Positions 43,667 to 53,423 are shown, counted from the stretch's first letter. The stretch is 64,000 nt of DNA from PALSA-612 sp963791225 (GCA_963791225.1 CAWBRV010000003.1:868001-932000), one strand, 5' to 3'. Notes: generated from the sequence alone by a model not told the origin. Translations and numbers: made by a program.

Positions 43667-44483
43667 GGTCGTAGACCTTTCGTAGGCGGCGGCCGTCGAC
43701 GTGGCTGTAGACCTGGGTCGTCGAGAGCGAGCTGTGGCCGAGCAGCTCCTGGATCACGCGGAGGTCGGCGCCGCCGTCGATGAGATGCGTCGCGAACGCG
43801 TGCCGGAGGCGGTGCGGGTGAGGGACGAGGCGGCGCAGCGTGCTCGTGTCGAGGCGCCGCCCTCGGGCGGAGAGGAAGAACGCGTTCTCGGCGCCCGTTG
43901 CGAGCTCGGGTCGCCCGTCACGGAGATAGAGGGCGAGCCGATAAGCGGCTTCCTCGCCGAGCGGCACGACGCGGTCCTTGCCGCCCTTGCCGTGCACGTG
44001 AACCGTCTCCGCGTCGAAGTCGACGTCGCCGAGGTCGAGCCCCACCGCCTCGTGGCTGCGCAGGCCCGCCGAGTAGACGAGCTCGACGAGCGCCCGGTTC
44101 CGAAGCTGGAGCGGCTCGCGGCCGTCGAAGCTCGCGAGCGTCCGCTCGATCTCGTCGAGCTTGGGCGCCTGGGGCAGGCGGCGCGGCCGGCGCGGAGTCA
44201 GTGCGACGTCGGGCACGCGCTCCGGACCGAGCGCAAAGCGGAGCAACGAGCGGACCGCGGCGAGCCGCCGCCCGATCGTCGCGGGCGCAAGCCGGCGCGG
44301 CCGGCCACGGCCGAGCTCGGCGGCGTAGTCGGAGAGGACGGCCGCGTCCACGTCGTCGAGGGTGGCGTCCCGCCGCTCGAGCCACGCTGCGAACGGCTCC
44401 AGGTCGAACCGATAGGCGCGGCGGGTCGCCTCTCCGAGCCCGGGCGAGGCGAGGAAGCGTTCGATCGCCGCGCGCGTGTCCAC
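43647..44483 (-). CDS. xerC: Tyrosine recombinase XerC-like
   Basis: A 278-residue integrase-family recombinase, shorter than its partner. The N-terminal core-binding domain is ERFLASPGLGEATRRAYRFDLEPFAAWLERRD. Catalytic residues are all present: VYSAGLRSHEAVGL (Arg), VHGKGGKDRVVPL (Lys), HPHRLRHAFATHLIDGG (His, Arg) and LGHSSLSTTQVYSHV (His, Tyr). It overlaps the xerD-like gene by 20 bp. The start is the GTG at VDTRAAIERF. Two complete Xer recombinases in one operon are not the usual bacterial layout, where xerC and xerD are distant. Confidence 0.85.
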   Translation of the reverse strand: MDTRAAIERFLASPGLGEATRRAYRFDLEPFAAWLERRDATLDDVDAAVLSDYAAELGRGRPRRLAPATIGRRLAAVRSLLRFALGPERVPDVALTPRRPRRLPQAPKLDEIERTLASFDGREPLQLRNRALVELVYSAGLRSHEAVGLDLGDVDFDAETVHVHGKGGKDRVVPLGEEAAYRLALYLRDGRPELATGAENAFFLSARGRRLDTSTLRRLVPHPHRLRHAFATHLIDGGADLRVIQELLGHSSLSTTQVYSHVDGRRLRKVYDRAHPRS

Positions 44484-44571
44484 GCGCCCTTGTTCGCGAC
44501 GATCGGCCTCGTGCCTGCCGGAGCAGGTCTCCGGCGCTCTGGCGCAGCTCACCGCCGTCCCGCGCTGAGCA

Positions 44572-45144
44572 TCAGTCCTCTCCGGGCTCGAGCTCGTCCG
44601 TGAGCAGCGAGTAGACGACGAAGTCGACGCGGCGGCCCTGGCGCGGGTTGAAGCGCACCGATCGCAGGACGCCTTCGCGCCGGAACCCCGCTGCCTCGGC
44701 GACTCGCTGCGACGCCACGTTGCGGCTGTCGGCACGGAGCTGCACGCGCTTCATGCCGCAGCTCCGGAGTGCCCACGCGGTCGCGAGTCGCGTGGCGCGG
44801 GTGGCGACGCCTCGGCCTCGGGCCTCCAGTCGCACCCAGTAGCCGACCTCGGCGACTCCCTCCTCGGGGTCGAGCCAGTGGATGCCGACGGAGCCGAGCA
44901 CCTCGCTCGTCTCCGCGTCCGTGACCGCGAACGCCGCATGCGTTCCGTCCTTCCAGCCGCGCCGCGTCAGCGCCACGTAGGTGCGGGCATCGGCCTCCCC
45001 GTACGGTTGCGGCACCTGGTCGAGCCAGCGGGCGATCTCCCCGTCCCGGCAGGCGCTCACGATCGTGTCGACGTCGCGCTCCAGCCATGGCCGCAGGACG
45101 ACGACCTCGTCCGAGAGCGGCGGCGACGGGGGCGCGACGGACAT
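44572..45144 (-). CDS. GNAT-family N-acetyltransferase (RimJ/RimL-like)
   Basis: A 190-residue acetyltransferase. VVLRPWLERDVDTIVSACRD opens it, AFAVTDAETSEVLGSVGIHWL and VAEVGYWVRLEARGRGVATRATRLA (acetyl-CoA loop, R-G-x-G-x-A) follow, with RVQLRADSRNVASQRVAEAAGFRREG the typical RimJ-like C-terminal part. It may acetylate N-termini of proteins or an antibiotic; the target is unknown. The ATG at MSVAPPSPPLS has TACGCT 6 nt upstream, divergent from the next gene. Confidence 0.9.
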   Translation of the reverse strand: MSVAPPSPPLSDEVVVLRPWLERDVDTIVSACRDGEIARWLDQVPQPYGEADARTYVALTRRGWKDGTHAAFAVTDAETSEVLGSVGIHWLDPEEGVAEVGYWVRLEARGRGVATRATRLATAWALRSCGMKRVQLRADSRNVASQRVAEAAGFRREGVLRSVRFNPRQGRRVDFVVYSLLTDELEPGED

Positions 45145-45175
45145 CCGGCGAGCGTATCGGCGCGTACCATTCGAC

Positions 45176-46387
45176 GTGGTGAACCGGCGGCTGATCTGGA
45201 TCGGCGCCGTGGCGGTCGCGCTCGCGGCCGGCGGGGCGGTGACCGGCGTCGTCCTGGCATCGAACGGCGGCGGCGGTCCGTCGTCGCAGCCGGGGCAGAC
45301 GAGCTCGCTCGACATGCATCCGATCGCCGGCAACTTCAAGCCGGACGGCACGAAGCTCTCGGACTGCGACGCACAGCTCTGCTACGAGCAGGCGTTCGGG
45401 AACGTGGCCTACTACAAGGGGCCGAAGGTGGCGCTCGCGCTGTTCGCGCACGAGATGGCCGTGAACAGGGCGATCGAGGCCGGTTGCCACCGGATCGCGC
45501 ACAAGATCGGCTCCGCCTCGCTCGTCCGCGACCACGGCAACATCCCGGAGGCATTTGCAGCGGGCAGTTCGATCTGCTGGTCGGGCTACTACCACGGCAT
45601 CCTCGAGCGCGCCTTCTACGGCATCTCGACCGAGACCGGTTTGATCAAGGCGGCGCGCCGCGTCTGCGCCAGCCCGGGGCTGCAGCGCGACCAGTGGCTC
45701 CTCTACCAGTGCGTCCACGGGCTCGGCCACGGGCTGATGATCTCGACGGGATACGACCTGCCGTTCGCCCTCCGCGTCTGCGACAAGCTGCAGACGGGCT
45801 GGGACCAGACCTCCTGTACAGGCGGGGTCTACATGGAGAACGTCAACGCGGCAAACGGCACGTCCATCGGCTTCAAGACGACGTGGGTCAAGCCGTACGA
45901 TCTCGTCTACCCGTGCGACGCGAAGGTCACGAAGGGCCACCGGCTCTACTGCTACCTGATGGTCACCTCGAGGATCCTGAACGCGAACGGCTACAACTGG
46001 TCGGCGACCGCGACGATCTGCGCGCACGTCGAGAAGCAGTGGGTCGCGACCTGCTTCCAGTCCTACGGCCGTGACGCGGACGGCACGACGCGCCAGAATC
46101 CCGCCCGCGACATCGTCCTCTGCAAGCTGGCCGGAAAGTGGCAGGGCGAGTGCATCTACGGCGCCGTCCGCGACATGACCTCCAACTACGCCGGCGGCCG
46201 TCAGGCCTCCGTGCTCTGCAGGCAGGTCGACGCCGGGCTCAAGGGCTACTGCTACCAGGGCATCGGGACGATCCTCGGGACGCTCAAGCCCGATACCGCG
46301 GGCCGCCGCGCCGCCTGCTCCGCAGTCGCCCCCGCGCGCTTCCTCGATGCGTGTTTGCGGGGCGCAGGGGTACCGGTTACGACCTAG
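45176..46387 (+). CDS. Membrane-anchored cysteine/histidine-rich repeat protein
   Basis: A 403-residue protein with an N-terminal helix (LIWIGAVAVALAAGGAVTGVVLA), so the remainder is probably extracellular. It shows a recurring pattern of about 40-50 residues in which a Cys precedes a Gly-aromatic/His motif: CHRIAHKIG, CWSGYYHGILE, CVHGLGHGLM, CTGGVYMEN, CYLMVTSRI, CFQSYGRD, CIYGAVRDM, CYQGIGTIL. About 20 cysteines and several histidines suggest many disulfides or a metal/heme site. I do not recognise the family. TACCAT lies 5 nt before the first of two adjacent GTG codons. It stands alone, upstream of pckA. Confidence 0.7.
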   Translation: MVNRRLIWIGAVAVALAAGGAVTGVVLASNGGGGPSSQPGQTSSLDMHPIAGNFKPDGTKLSDCDAQLCYEQAFGNVAYYKGPKVALALFAHEMAVNRAIEAGCHRIAHKIGSASLVRDHGNIPEAFAAGSSICWSGYYHGILERAFYGISTETGLIKAARRVCASPGLQRDQWLLYQCVHGLGHGLMISTGYDLPFALRVCDKLQTGWDQTSCTGGVYMENVNAANGTSIGFKTTWVKPYDLVYPCDAKVTKGHRLYCYLMVTSRILNANGYNWSATATICAHVEKQWVATCFQSYGRDADGTTRQNPARDIVLCKLAGKWQGECIYGAVRDMTSNYAGGRQASVLCRQVDAGLKGYCYQGIGTILGTLKPDTAGRRAACSAVAPARFLDACLRGAGVPVTT

Positions 46388-46428
46388 AATCGTTGTTTCG
46401 GCCCGCGGGGAGCGGGCGGACGCAAGCC

Positions 46429-48040
46429 ATGGCCACGACCACCGAACGGCAGTTGCACGGACCCGTCGGCCTCGCCGACCACGGGCTCAACCCCGAGCGG
46501 CCGCGTCCACTGGAACCCGACGACGGCGCTCCTGTACACGCACGCGCTCGAGCGCGGCGAGGGGAAGCTGGCCGAGGGAGGCCCGCTCGTCGTCGACACC
46601 GGCCGGTTCACCGGCCGCTCGCCGAAGGACAAGTTCGTCGTCCTCGAGCCGGGTTCGGCGGAGCGCATCTGGTGGGGGACGGTGAACCAGCCGCTGCCCG
46701 AGGACCGTTTCGAGGCGCTGCGGGACAAGGTCGTCGCGCACCTCGACGCCGGCGAGTTGTACGTCGTCGACGCCTTCGCGGGCGCCGACCCTGCGCACCG
46801 GATCGCCGTCCGGGTCGTCACCGGCCGCGCCTACCACGCCCTCTTCGCGAAGACGATGTTCATCGAGCCGACCGCCGACGAGCTGGCTGCGTTCCGTCCG
46901 CAGGCACTCGTCCTGCACGCTCCGGGGGTCGAGGCCGACCCGGAGGTCGACGGAACGCGCACCGGCACGTTCGTCGTGCTCCATCCGACGCGGACGGAGA
47001 TCCTGATCGGCGGCACGTTCTACGCGGGGGAGATCAAGAAGGGGATCTTCACGGTGATGAACGACCGGCTGCCGCTCGAGGGCGTCCTGCCGATGCACTG
47101 CTCGGCGAACGTCGACGACGCAGGTCGCGTGGCAGTCTTCTTCGGGCTCTCGGGCACCGGCAAGACGACGCTGTCGGCCGATCCCGAGCGGCATCTGATC
47201 GGCGACGACGAGCACGGGTGGGGCGACAGCGGCGTGTTCAACGTCGAGGGCGGCTGCTACGCGAAGGTGATCCGCCTCTCCGCCGAGGCCGAGCCGCAGA
47301 TCTACGCAACGACGCGGCATTTCGGGACGATCCTCGAGAACGTGGCCGTCGACGACAGCGGCGTGCTCGACCTCGACGACGACTCGAAGACCGAGAACAC
47401 CCGTGCCGCGTACAAGCTCGAGGAGATCGCGAACGCGCTGCCCTGCGAAGCGCGCCGGGCATCCGAGCGCGGTCGTGATGCTGACCGCCGACGCGTTCGG
47501 CGTCCTGCCGCCGATCGCGAGGCTGACGCGCGACCAGGCGATGTTCTACTTCCTGTCCGGATACACGGCCAAGGTCGCGGGCACCGAGATCGGCGTCACC
47601 GAGCCGCAGGCGACGTTCTCGACCTGTTTCGGCGCGCCGTTCCTGCCGCAGCCGCCGGCCGTCTACGCGCACATGCTCGGCGAGAAGCTCGACCGCGCAT
47701 CCGCACGTCACCGTCTGGCTCGTCAACACCGGCTGGACGGGCGGGCCGTTCGGGGAAGGCCACCGGATGCCGATCGCCGCCACGCGTGCGCTCCTGCGCG
47801 CGGCGCTCGAGGGCGGTCTGCGGGACGTCGAGTACCGGGTCGATCCGGTGTTCGGCTTCGAGGTGCCGGCGAGCGTGCCCGGCGTCGACGCCACGCTGCT
47901 CGACCCGCGCTCGACCTGGGCCGACGCCGAGGCCTACGACGCGCGAGGCCGCCGACCTCGCGCGCATGTTCCGCGACAACTTCGCTCAGTTCGCGGACAC
48001 GGTCGACGCCGCAGTCGTCGTGGCCGGGCCCGGCGCGTGA
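46429..48040 (+). CDS. pckA: Phosphoenolpyruvate carboxykinase (ATP), four apparent frame breaks
   Basis: It converts oxaloacetate and ATP to PEP in gluconeogenesis. Read across the breaks it is a normal-length enzyme (about 535 residues) with [29 protein letters not shown] (P-loop), [66 protein letters not shown] and [11 protein letters not shown]. Single extra bases seem to be present near 46500, 47444, 47697 and 47944, each changing the frame by +1, and removing them restores one continuous frame. No key residue is lost. TAGAAT (46385-46390) may be the -10. I read the breaks as sequence errors, not decay. Confidence 0.9.
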
Positions 48041-48893
48041 TTCCCGACGCGCCCTGGCGCGTCGTCGTCGTCTCGAGCTTCCCTGGGTCGCGAAGGGGTA
48101 CGTCGACTTCTGCCGTTCGGCCGGCCACGAGCCTGTCGCGCACGTCGCCTTCCGCTCGCAGGAGCGCCTCGCCGCGTTCCAGGAGACGCGCGACTTCGCG
48201 CTGCGGATGCTCATGGAAGGCCCCGACGACGTCGACCTGATCTATCCAGCGAGCAAGGCGAGCCTGGCGCCGATCCTGCGTGGCTACGACGCCGACCTGC
48301 TGCTCTGCACGGGCGTTCCCGTGGCGCATCCCTGCCGACGCGCTCGCCGTCCCGCGGCTCGGCTGCGTCAACGGCCACCCCTCGCTCCTCCCGCGGCACC
48401 GCGGCCCGATCCCGATCGCCTGGGCGATGCGCAACGGCGACGCCGAGCTCGGCCTCACCTACCACTTCATGGACGCCGACTTCGACACCGGCAACATCCT
48501 CGCCCAGCAGGCCGTGCCGCTCGACGCCGAGGAGACGTTCGAGACGCTCGTGGCCGAAGCTGGGCGAGGCGTCGGCTGCCCTGCTCCCGTCGTCTTCGAG
48601 CGACTCGCGCGCGGCGAGCCCGGCGAAGCCGCAGAAAGGCGGCGAGTACGAGAGCGTGTTCGAGGAGGACTACGTCCACGTGGACACGGCGAAGACGGCA
48701 CGCGAGGTGCACACGCAGGCGAGAGCCTGGCTGCTTGCCGGCGGCGCGCCCGGCCTGCACGGGCCGATCCTCGAGCGCGACGGCGAGCCGCGTCGGTTGC
48801 TCGAGGACGTCGCTGACCGAGGTCGACGGGGCCGAGCGCCTCGACTGCGCCGACGGCCCGCTCTGGATCGTCGAGAGCGAGCCGGTCGAGTGA
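48037..48893 (+). CDS. Formyltransferase-fold protein (methionyl-tRNA formyltransferase-like), several frame breaks
   Basis: A protein of about 284 residues when the frame is repaired. It begins [17 protein letters not shown], has [27 protein letters not shown], the formyltransferase HPSLLP loop, and [15 protein letters not shown] with the metal/folate-side Asp. The typical catalytic Asn-His-Asp set is there (N/H in the loop, D in DTG). Breaks lie near 48085 (one base missing), 48315, 48560, 48588 (one missing), 48630 and 48808 (one extra each unless noted). The net change of +2 agrees with the gene length. The GTG overlaps the pckA stop (GTGA). It may be a paralogue of Fmt, not the tRNA enzyme itself. 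Confidence 0.78.
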
Positions 48894-48933
48894 CCTGCCG
48901 TCGTGACCCGCCGGATCGTGTAGCTTCAAATCG

Positions 48934-50620
48934 GTGGAAGCGACGCACGACGTGCTGGTCGTCGGGGCCGGGCTGCGCGGGCATGCGAGCCGCCGTCGAG
49001 GCATTCGACGTCGGCGCCGACGTCGCGCTCATCTCCAAGATCCATCCGGTGCGAAGCCACTCGGGAGCGGCCGAGGGCGGGATCAACGCCGCGCTCGGAA
49101 ACGCCTCGGAGGACGACCCCGAGAAGCACGCCTTCGACACGGTCAAGGGCTCGGACTACCTGGGCGACCAGGACGCGATCCAGGTGCTCTGCGACGAGGC
49201 GCCCGGCGACGTCTACCAGCTCGAGCACTGGGGCGCCGTCTTCTCGCGCACCGAGGACGGGCGGATCGCGCAGCGCCCGTTCGGCGCCGCCGGCGAGCCT
49301 CGCACGGCGTACGCCGCCGACATCACCGGGCACGTGCTCGTCCAGGTGCTGTACGAGCAGGTGCATGAAGCGCGACCTGACCGTGTACGAGGAGTGGTTC
49401 GCCTGGAAGCTGGTCGAGGACGATGGCCGTTGCCAGGGCGTCATCTGCTGGGATCTCCTCAACGGCGGCCTCAAGACGCTCGGCGCCAAGACGGTCATCC
49501 TCGCCACGGGCGGCGCGGGCCGGCTCTACACGGGCACGACGAACGCCTACTCCTGCACGGGTGACGGCATGGCGCTGGCCCTCCGCGTCGGCGTGCCGCT
49601 CGAGGACATGGAGATGATGCAGTTCCACCCGACGACGCTCGCGCCCTCGGGCGTGCTGATCACGGAGGGCTGCCGCGGCGAGGGCGCGTACCTGCTCAAC
49701 TCGGAGGGCGAGCGGTTCCTCAAGGACTATGCGCCGAACGCGATGGAGCTCGCCTCCCGCGACGTCATCTCCCGCGCCGAGCAGACCGAGATCGACAAGG
49801 GCCGCGGGGTCGACGGCAACGTGCTCCTCGACCTGCGCCACCTCGGCGCCGAGAAGATCCTCGAGCGACTGCACGGGACACGCGAGCTGTCCATGACCTT
49901 CGCCGGCGTCGACCCGATCTACGAGCCGATCCCGGTGCGCCCGGGGGCCCACTACCACATGGGAGGCGTCGACACCGACGTCTGGGGCGCAGACGGAGCT
50001 CGAGGGCCTCTACGCCGCCGGCGAGTGCGCTTGCGTCTCGGTCCACGGCGCCAACCGGCTCGGCGGCAACGCGCTGATGGAGACGATCACGTTCGGCAAG
50101 CGGTCGGGGCGGCACGCGGCCGAGTGGGCGCTGACGCACACGACGGTCTCCGTGCCGGCCGGCGCCGAGGCGGACGCGGAGCGCGAGCTGAAGACGCTGC
50201 TCGACCGGGACAAGGGCGAGCGGCCGTGGTCGATCCGCGACGAACTCGCGATCACCGATGCACGAGAACTTCGGCGTCTTCCGCCGCGAGGATCAGATGC
50301 TCCGGCAGGGGGAGATCGTCGCCGGCCTCCGCGACCGATACGAGAGCGTGGTCGTCGACGACAAGGGTGACGTGTTCAACACCGATCTGACGCAGGCGCT
50401 CGAGCTCGGCTTCCTGCTCGAGCTCGCCGACTGCATGGTCGTCTCCGGCCTCGCGCGCAAGGAGAGCCGCGGGGCCCATGCCCGACCCGACGACTACCCT
50501 GATCGCGACGACGAGAACTTCATGAAGCACACGATCGTCCGAACGGTCGACGGTCGCCCCGAGCTCGACTGGCGGCCGGTGACGATGACGAAATGGCAGC
50601 CACAGGAGAGGAAGTACTGA
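48934..50620 (+). CDS. sdhA: Succinate dehydrogenase flavoprotein subunit, four frame breaks
   Basis: The FAD subunit of complex II, about 560 residues after repair. Seen parts: [21 protein letters not shown] FAD loop, [22 protein letters not shown] (covalent-FAD His region), [66 protein letters not shown] and [18 protein letters not shown]. It ends in the helical C-terminal domain. One extra base seems present near each of 48975, 49362, 49988 and 50257; net +4 agrees with the length. A TAGCTT box lies 7 nt before the GTG. The subunit order is sdhA, secreted protein, sdhB, sdhE. Confidence 0.9.
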
Positions 50621-50622
50621 TC

Positions 50623-51508
50623 ATGCGCATCCCCAGGCTCAGGACCTCGATTGCGGCGATGCTCGCCGTTGCGGGCGTCACCGCGGCGGTCGCCGTCGCC
50701 GCTCCCACCAGGTCGTCAGGCGCGTCGCCGATCGAGCAGGCCGCGACGAAGTCCGGAAAGGCCTCGAGCTTCAAGTTCGACTTCACCGTCTCCATCAGCG
50801 GTGGAGGGTCCAGCATCCCGGGCGGCAAGATCTCGCTCGGCGGGTCCGGAGCGGCCAACACCGCGCACAAGTCGGCCGACGTCAAGCTCGATCTCAGCAC
50901 GCTGGCCCCGCTGCTCGGAGCAGCCACGCAGGGCGCCACGATCCCGAAGACGATCGAGCTGGTGGTCATCGACAACGTCGTCTACCTCAACTTTCCCGCG
51001 CTTGCGAAGCAGGCGGGCGCGCCCGGAAAACAATGGGTGAGGTTCGATCTCACGAAGCTGCCGAAGTCGAAGACGGGTGGCGTCGATCCAAAGGCTGTGG
51101 GGAACGTCTCGCCGCAGCAGGCGCTGACCGCTCTGCGGTCGGCCCTGAAGGTGCACAAGGTCGGATCTGACAGCTACGGAACGCACTATCACGCGACGCT
51201 CCATCTGTCCGCGCTCGTCGGGCTCCTTCCCAAGGCGCAGCAGGCATCCTCGAGCGCGTCGCTCGCCAAGGCCGGCATCACCTCGTTCCCGCTCGACGTC
51301 TGGGTCGGCAAGGGCGGGTACGTGACGCGGTTCGTCACCTCGCTCTCGGTCAAGGCGCAGAAGGGAACACCGGCCGTCGCGATCGCGTTCACGCTGAACA
51401 TCCACGACTACGAACCACAAGGTGCACGTGTCGGCGCCGCCGGCGAGCAAGACCGCCGACGGAAACAAGCTGCTCGCGGGCCTGCTGGCCGGGCTGCCGG
51501 GAGGCTGA
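50623..51508 (+). CDS. Secreted LppX/LprG-like protein between sdhA and sdhB, one frame break
   Basis: About 294 residues after repair. It has a signal peptide (RTSIAAMLAVAGVTAAVAVAAP) without a lipobox Cys, then a beta-rich domain with ELVVIDNVVYLNFPALAKQ, QWVRFDLTKLPKS, SYGTHYHATLHLSALVG and FPLDVWVGKGGYVTRFVTSL. This resembles the LolA-like fold of actinobacterial LppX/LprG proteins that carry lipids. One extra base near 51411 (in the TACGAAC context) breaks the last 30 codons; without it the frame ends at a TGA that overlaps the sdhB ATG (TGATG). As given, its reading frame runs into sdhB. AGGAGAGGAAG precedes the ATG. Confidence 0.75.
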
Positions 51509-52536
51509 TGGACGTCGCACTCAAGATCTGGCGCTTCGACCCGGTCTCCGGCGAGCGGGTGCTGCGCGACTACGAGGTCGACGCGCCCGAGTGGGCATGT
51601 CTCCTCGACGTTCTCGACATCATCAAGGACCAGGTCGACGGGACGCTCTCCTACCGCAAGAGCTGCCGGATGATGATCTGCGGCTCCTGCGGGATGCGCA
51701 TGGACGGGGCCGCGGTGCTCGCGTGCAAGGAGCGGATGAAGCCGATCGTCGACGCGGGACACGTCCCGGTGATCTCGGCGATGGGCAACCTGCCCGTGCT
51801 CAAAGACCTCGTCGTCGACATGGACCCCTTCTGGGCCAAGATGCGGCACATGAAGCCGTGGCTCGAGCCCGGCTATGCGGAGCCCGGCGACAAGGAGCAT
51901 CTCGTCTCCCAGGAGCAGATGGAGGTCATCCACAAGGAGGCGCTCTGCATCAACTGCGGCTGCTGCGTCTCCGAGTGCAACTCGATGGAGTCCGACCCGG
52001 AGTTCTTCGGGCCGGCCGCGCTCGCGAAGGGGATGCGCTTCGTCGGCGACGCGCGTGACCAGGAGACGACCGAGCGGCTCGACCGGTACAGCGACTACCA
52101 CGGGATCTGGGACTGCACGCGCTGCTACTTCTGCACTGAGCGCTGCCCCAAGGGCGTCGACCCGCGCGACGCGATCGCGAAGCTCGGGGCCGAGGCGATG
52201 AGGCACGGGATCGATCGTGACATGGGCGCGAAGCACGCGAAGTGGTTCGTCAAGTCGGCCGAGACGACCGGCTGGCTCCGCGAGACCGAGCTCGTGCCGG
52301 CCACCCAGGGCATCGTCGCCTCGATCAAGCAGATCAAGTTCGCCATGGGCCTCGCAAAGAAGGGCAAGGTGCCGTTTCCGTTCCCGCCGCACGTCGCCAA
52401 GGACGTCGCCGAGGCCCGCGCGCTCCACGACATCGTCCGCCAGCAGGACCGCCAGGGCGCGCTCGGCATCGTCCAGGGTGAGAAGGCGATCGAGCGCATC
52501 GAGTTCGCCGAGTCCGAGGATGCGAGGGGCGAGTGA
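51508..52536 (+). CDS. sdhB: Succinate dehydrogenase iron-sulfur subunit
   Basis: A 342-residue subunit that moves electrons from FAD to quinone. The N-terminal ferredoxin domain has SYRKSCRMMICGSCGMRMDGAAVLAC ([2Fe-2S]). The C-terminal domain has ALCINCGCCVSECNSME and DCTRCYFCTERCPKGVDP (cysteines for the [4Fe-4S] and third cluster). It is longer than the usual 240-260 residues; the extra 80 at the C-terminus form a helical tail seen in SdhE-type complexes. The ATG overlaps the upstream stop by one base. The frame is intact throughout. Confidence 0.93.
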   Translation: MDVALKIWRFDPVSGERVLRDYEVDAPEWACLLDVLDIIKDQVDGTLSYRKSCRMMICGSCGMRMDGAAVLACKERMKPIVDAGHVPVISAMGNLPVLKDLVVDMDPFWAKMRHMKPWLEPGYAEPGDKEHLVSQEQMEVIHKEALCINCGCCVSECNSMESDPEFFGPAALAKGMRFVGDARDQETTERLDRYSDYHGIWDCTRCYFCTERCPKGVDPRDAIAKLGAEAMRHGIDRDMGAKHAKWFVKSAETTGWLRETELVPATQGIVASIKQIKFAMGLAKKGKVPFPFPPHVAKDVAEARALHDIVRQQDRQGALGIVQGEKAIERIEFAESEDARGE

Positions 52537-52537
52537 G

Positions 52538-53422
52538 ATGAAGACGGTCGCGTACTACAAGGGCTGTCTCGCATCCCTGTCGGCGAAGGAGCTCGACATC
52601 TCGACACAGGCGCTCGCGCCCAGGCTCGGGCTCGAGCTGGACGAGCTCGAGTCGGTCACGTGCTGCGGCGCCGGCGACATCCACGAGGCCGAGCCCGACT
52701 ACTACCTGCACCTGAACGCGCGCATCCTCGCGTACGCGGAGCAGACGGGGTCGGACACGCTGATGACGATCTGCAACGTCTGCACGCTCAACCTGCGGCA
52801 GGCGAACTGGCAGCTGAAGAATGACGCCGAGCTCCGCGAGCGCGTGAACGCGAATCTCGTCGCCGTCGGCGCGCCGCGCTACGAGGCGGGCGTCGAGGTC
52901 AAGCACTTCCTCTGGCTGATCTCCGAGGGCGAGGGCTACGAGTTGCTCAAGGACGTCGCGCACCGGGGCCTCAAAGGCCTCAAGATCGCACCCTTCTACG
53001 GCTGCCAGATCCTGCGCCCGTCCAAGATCCTCGGCTTCGAGGACCCGGATCGCCCCTCGTCGCTCGAGCGGATCATCGAAGCGTGCGGCGGCGAGTCGAT
53101 CGACTACCCGGCCAAGCTCAAGTGCTGCGGCTTTCCGATCATCCAGGCCCGCGAGGAGGTCGCGCTCGGCGAGCTGATCCAGCCGATCGAGCAGGCGATC
53201 GAGCGTGGCGCCGACGCAATGGTGACGCCGTGCCCGCTCTGCCACCTGTCGCTCGACGCGTGGCAGTCGAAGCTCGAGAAGGCGACCGGCCGCAAGCTGG
53301 GCATGCCGATCATCCACCTGTCGCAGCTGATCGGCGTCGCGGCCGGCCTCGGCGAGTCCGAGCTCCGGTTCAAGCGGCACGTCGTGTCCGTCGAGCCGGT
53401 CACCGACAAGCTCAAAGTCTAA
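52538..53422 (+). CDS. CCG-domain subunit of succinate dehydrogenase (SdhE/HdrB-like)
   Basis: A 294-residue protein with two cysteine-rich CCG domains like heterodisulfide reductase HdrB and type-E succinate:quinone reductase SdhE. Domain 1: VAYYKGCLAS, ESVTCCGAGD, TICNVCTLNL. Domain 2: APFYGCQILRP, KLKCCGFPI, TPCPLCHLSL. These carry the CCG ligands of an unusual [4Fe-4S] cluster. It has no transmembrane helix and takes the place of the SdhCD anchor, probably binding the membrane peripherally. The ATG lies one base after the sdhB stop. A hairpin terminator follows the gene. Confidence 0.9.
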   Translation: MKTVAYYKGCLASLSAKELDISTQALAPRLGLELDELESVTCCGAGDIHEAEPDYYLHLNARILAYAEQTGSDTLMTICNVCTLNLRQANWQLKNDAELRERVNANLVAVGAPRYEAGVEVKHFLWLISEGEGYELLKDVAHRGLKGLKIAPFYGCQILRPSKILGFEDPDRPSSLERIIEACGGESIDYPAKLKCCGFPIIQAREEVALGELIQPIEQAIERGADAMVTPCPLCHLSLDAWQSKLEKATGRKLGMPIIHLSQLIGVAAGLGESELRFKRHVVSVEPVTDKLKV

Positions 53423-53423
53423 G

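Noticed and set aside
42758..44483. An integron or prophage integrase module
   Set aside because: Both proteins resemble housekeeping Xer recombinases in length, no attachment repeat, excisionase or cargo is near, and the codon use is that of the neighbours.
46429..50620. pckA, formyltransferase and sdhA as true pseudogenes
   Set aside because: All motifs and lengths survive after single-base repairs, no other lesion is seen, three adjacent core genes would have to decay in the same way, and sdhB and sdhE behind them are intact.
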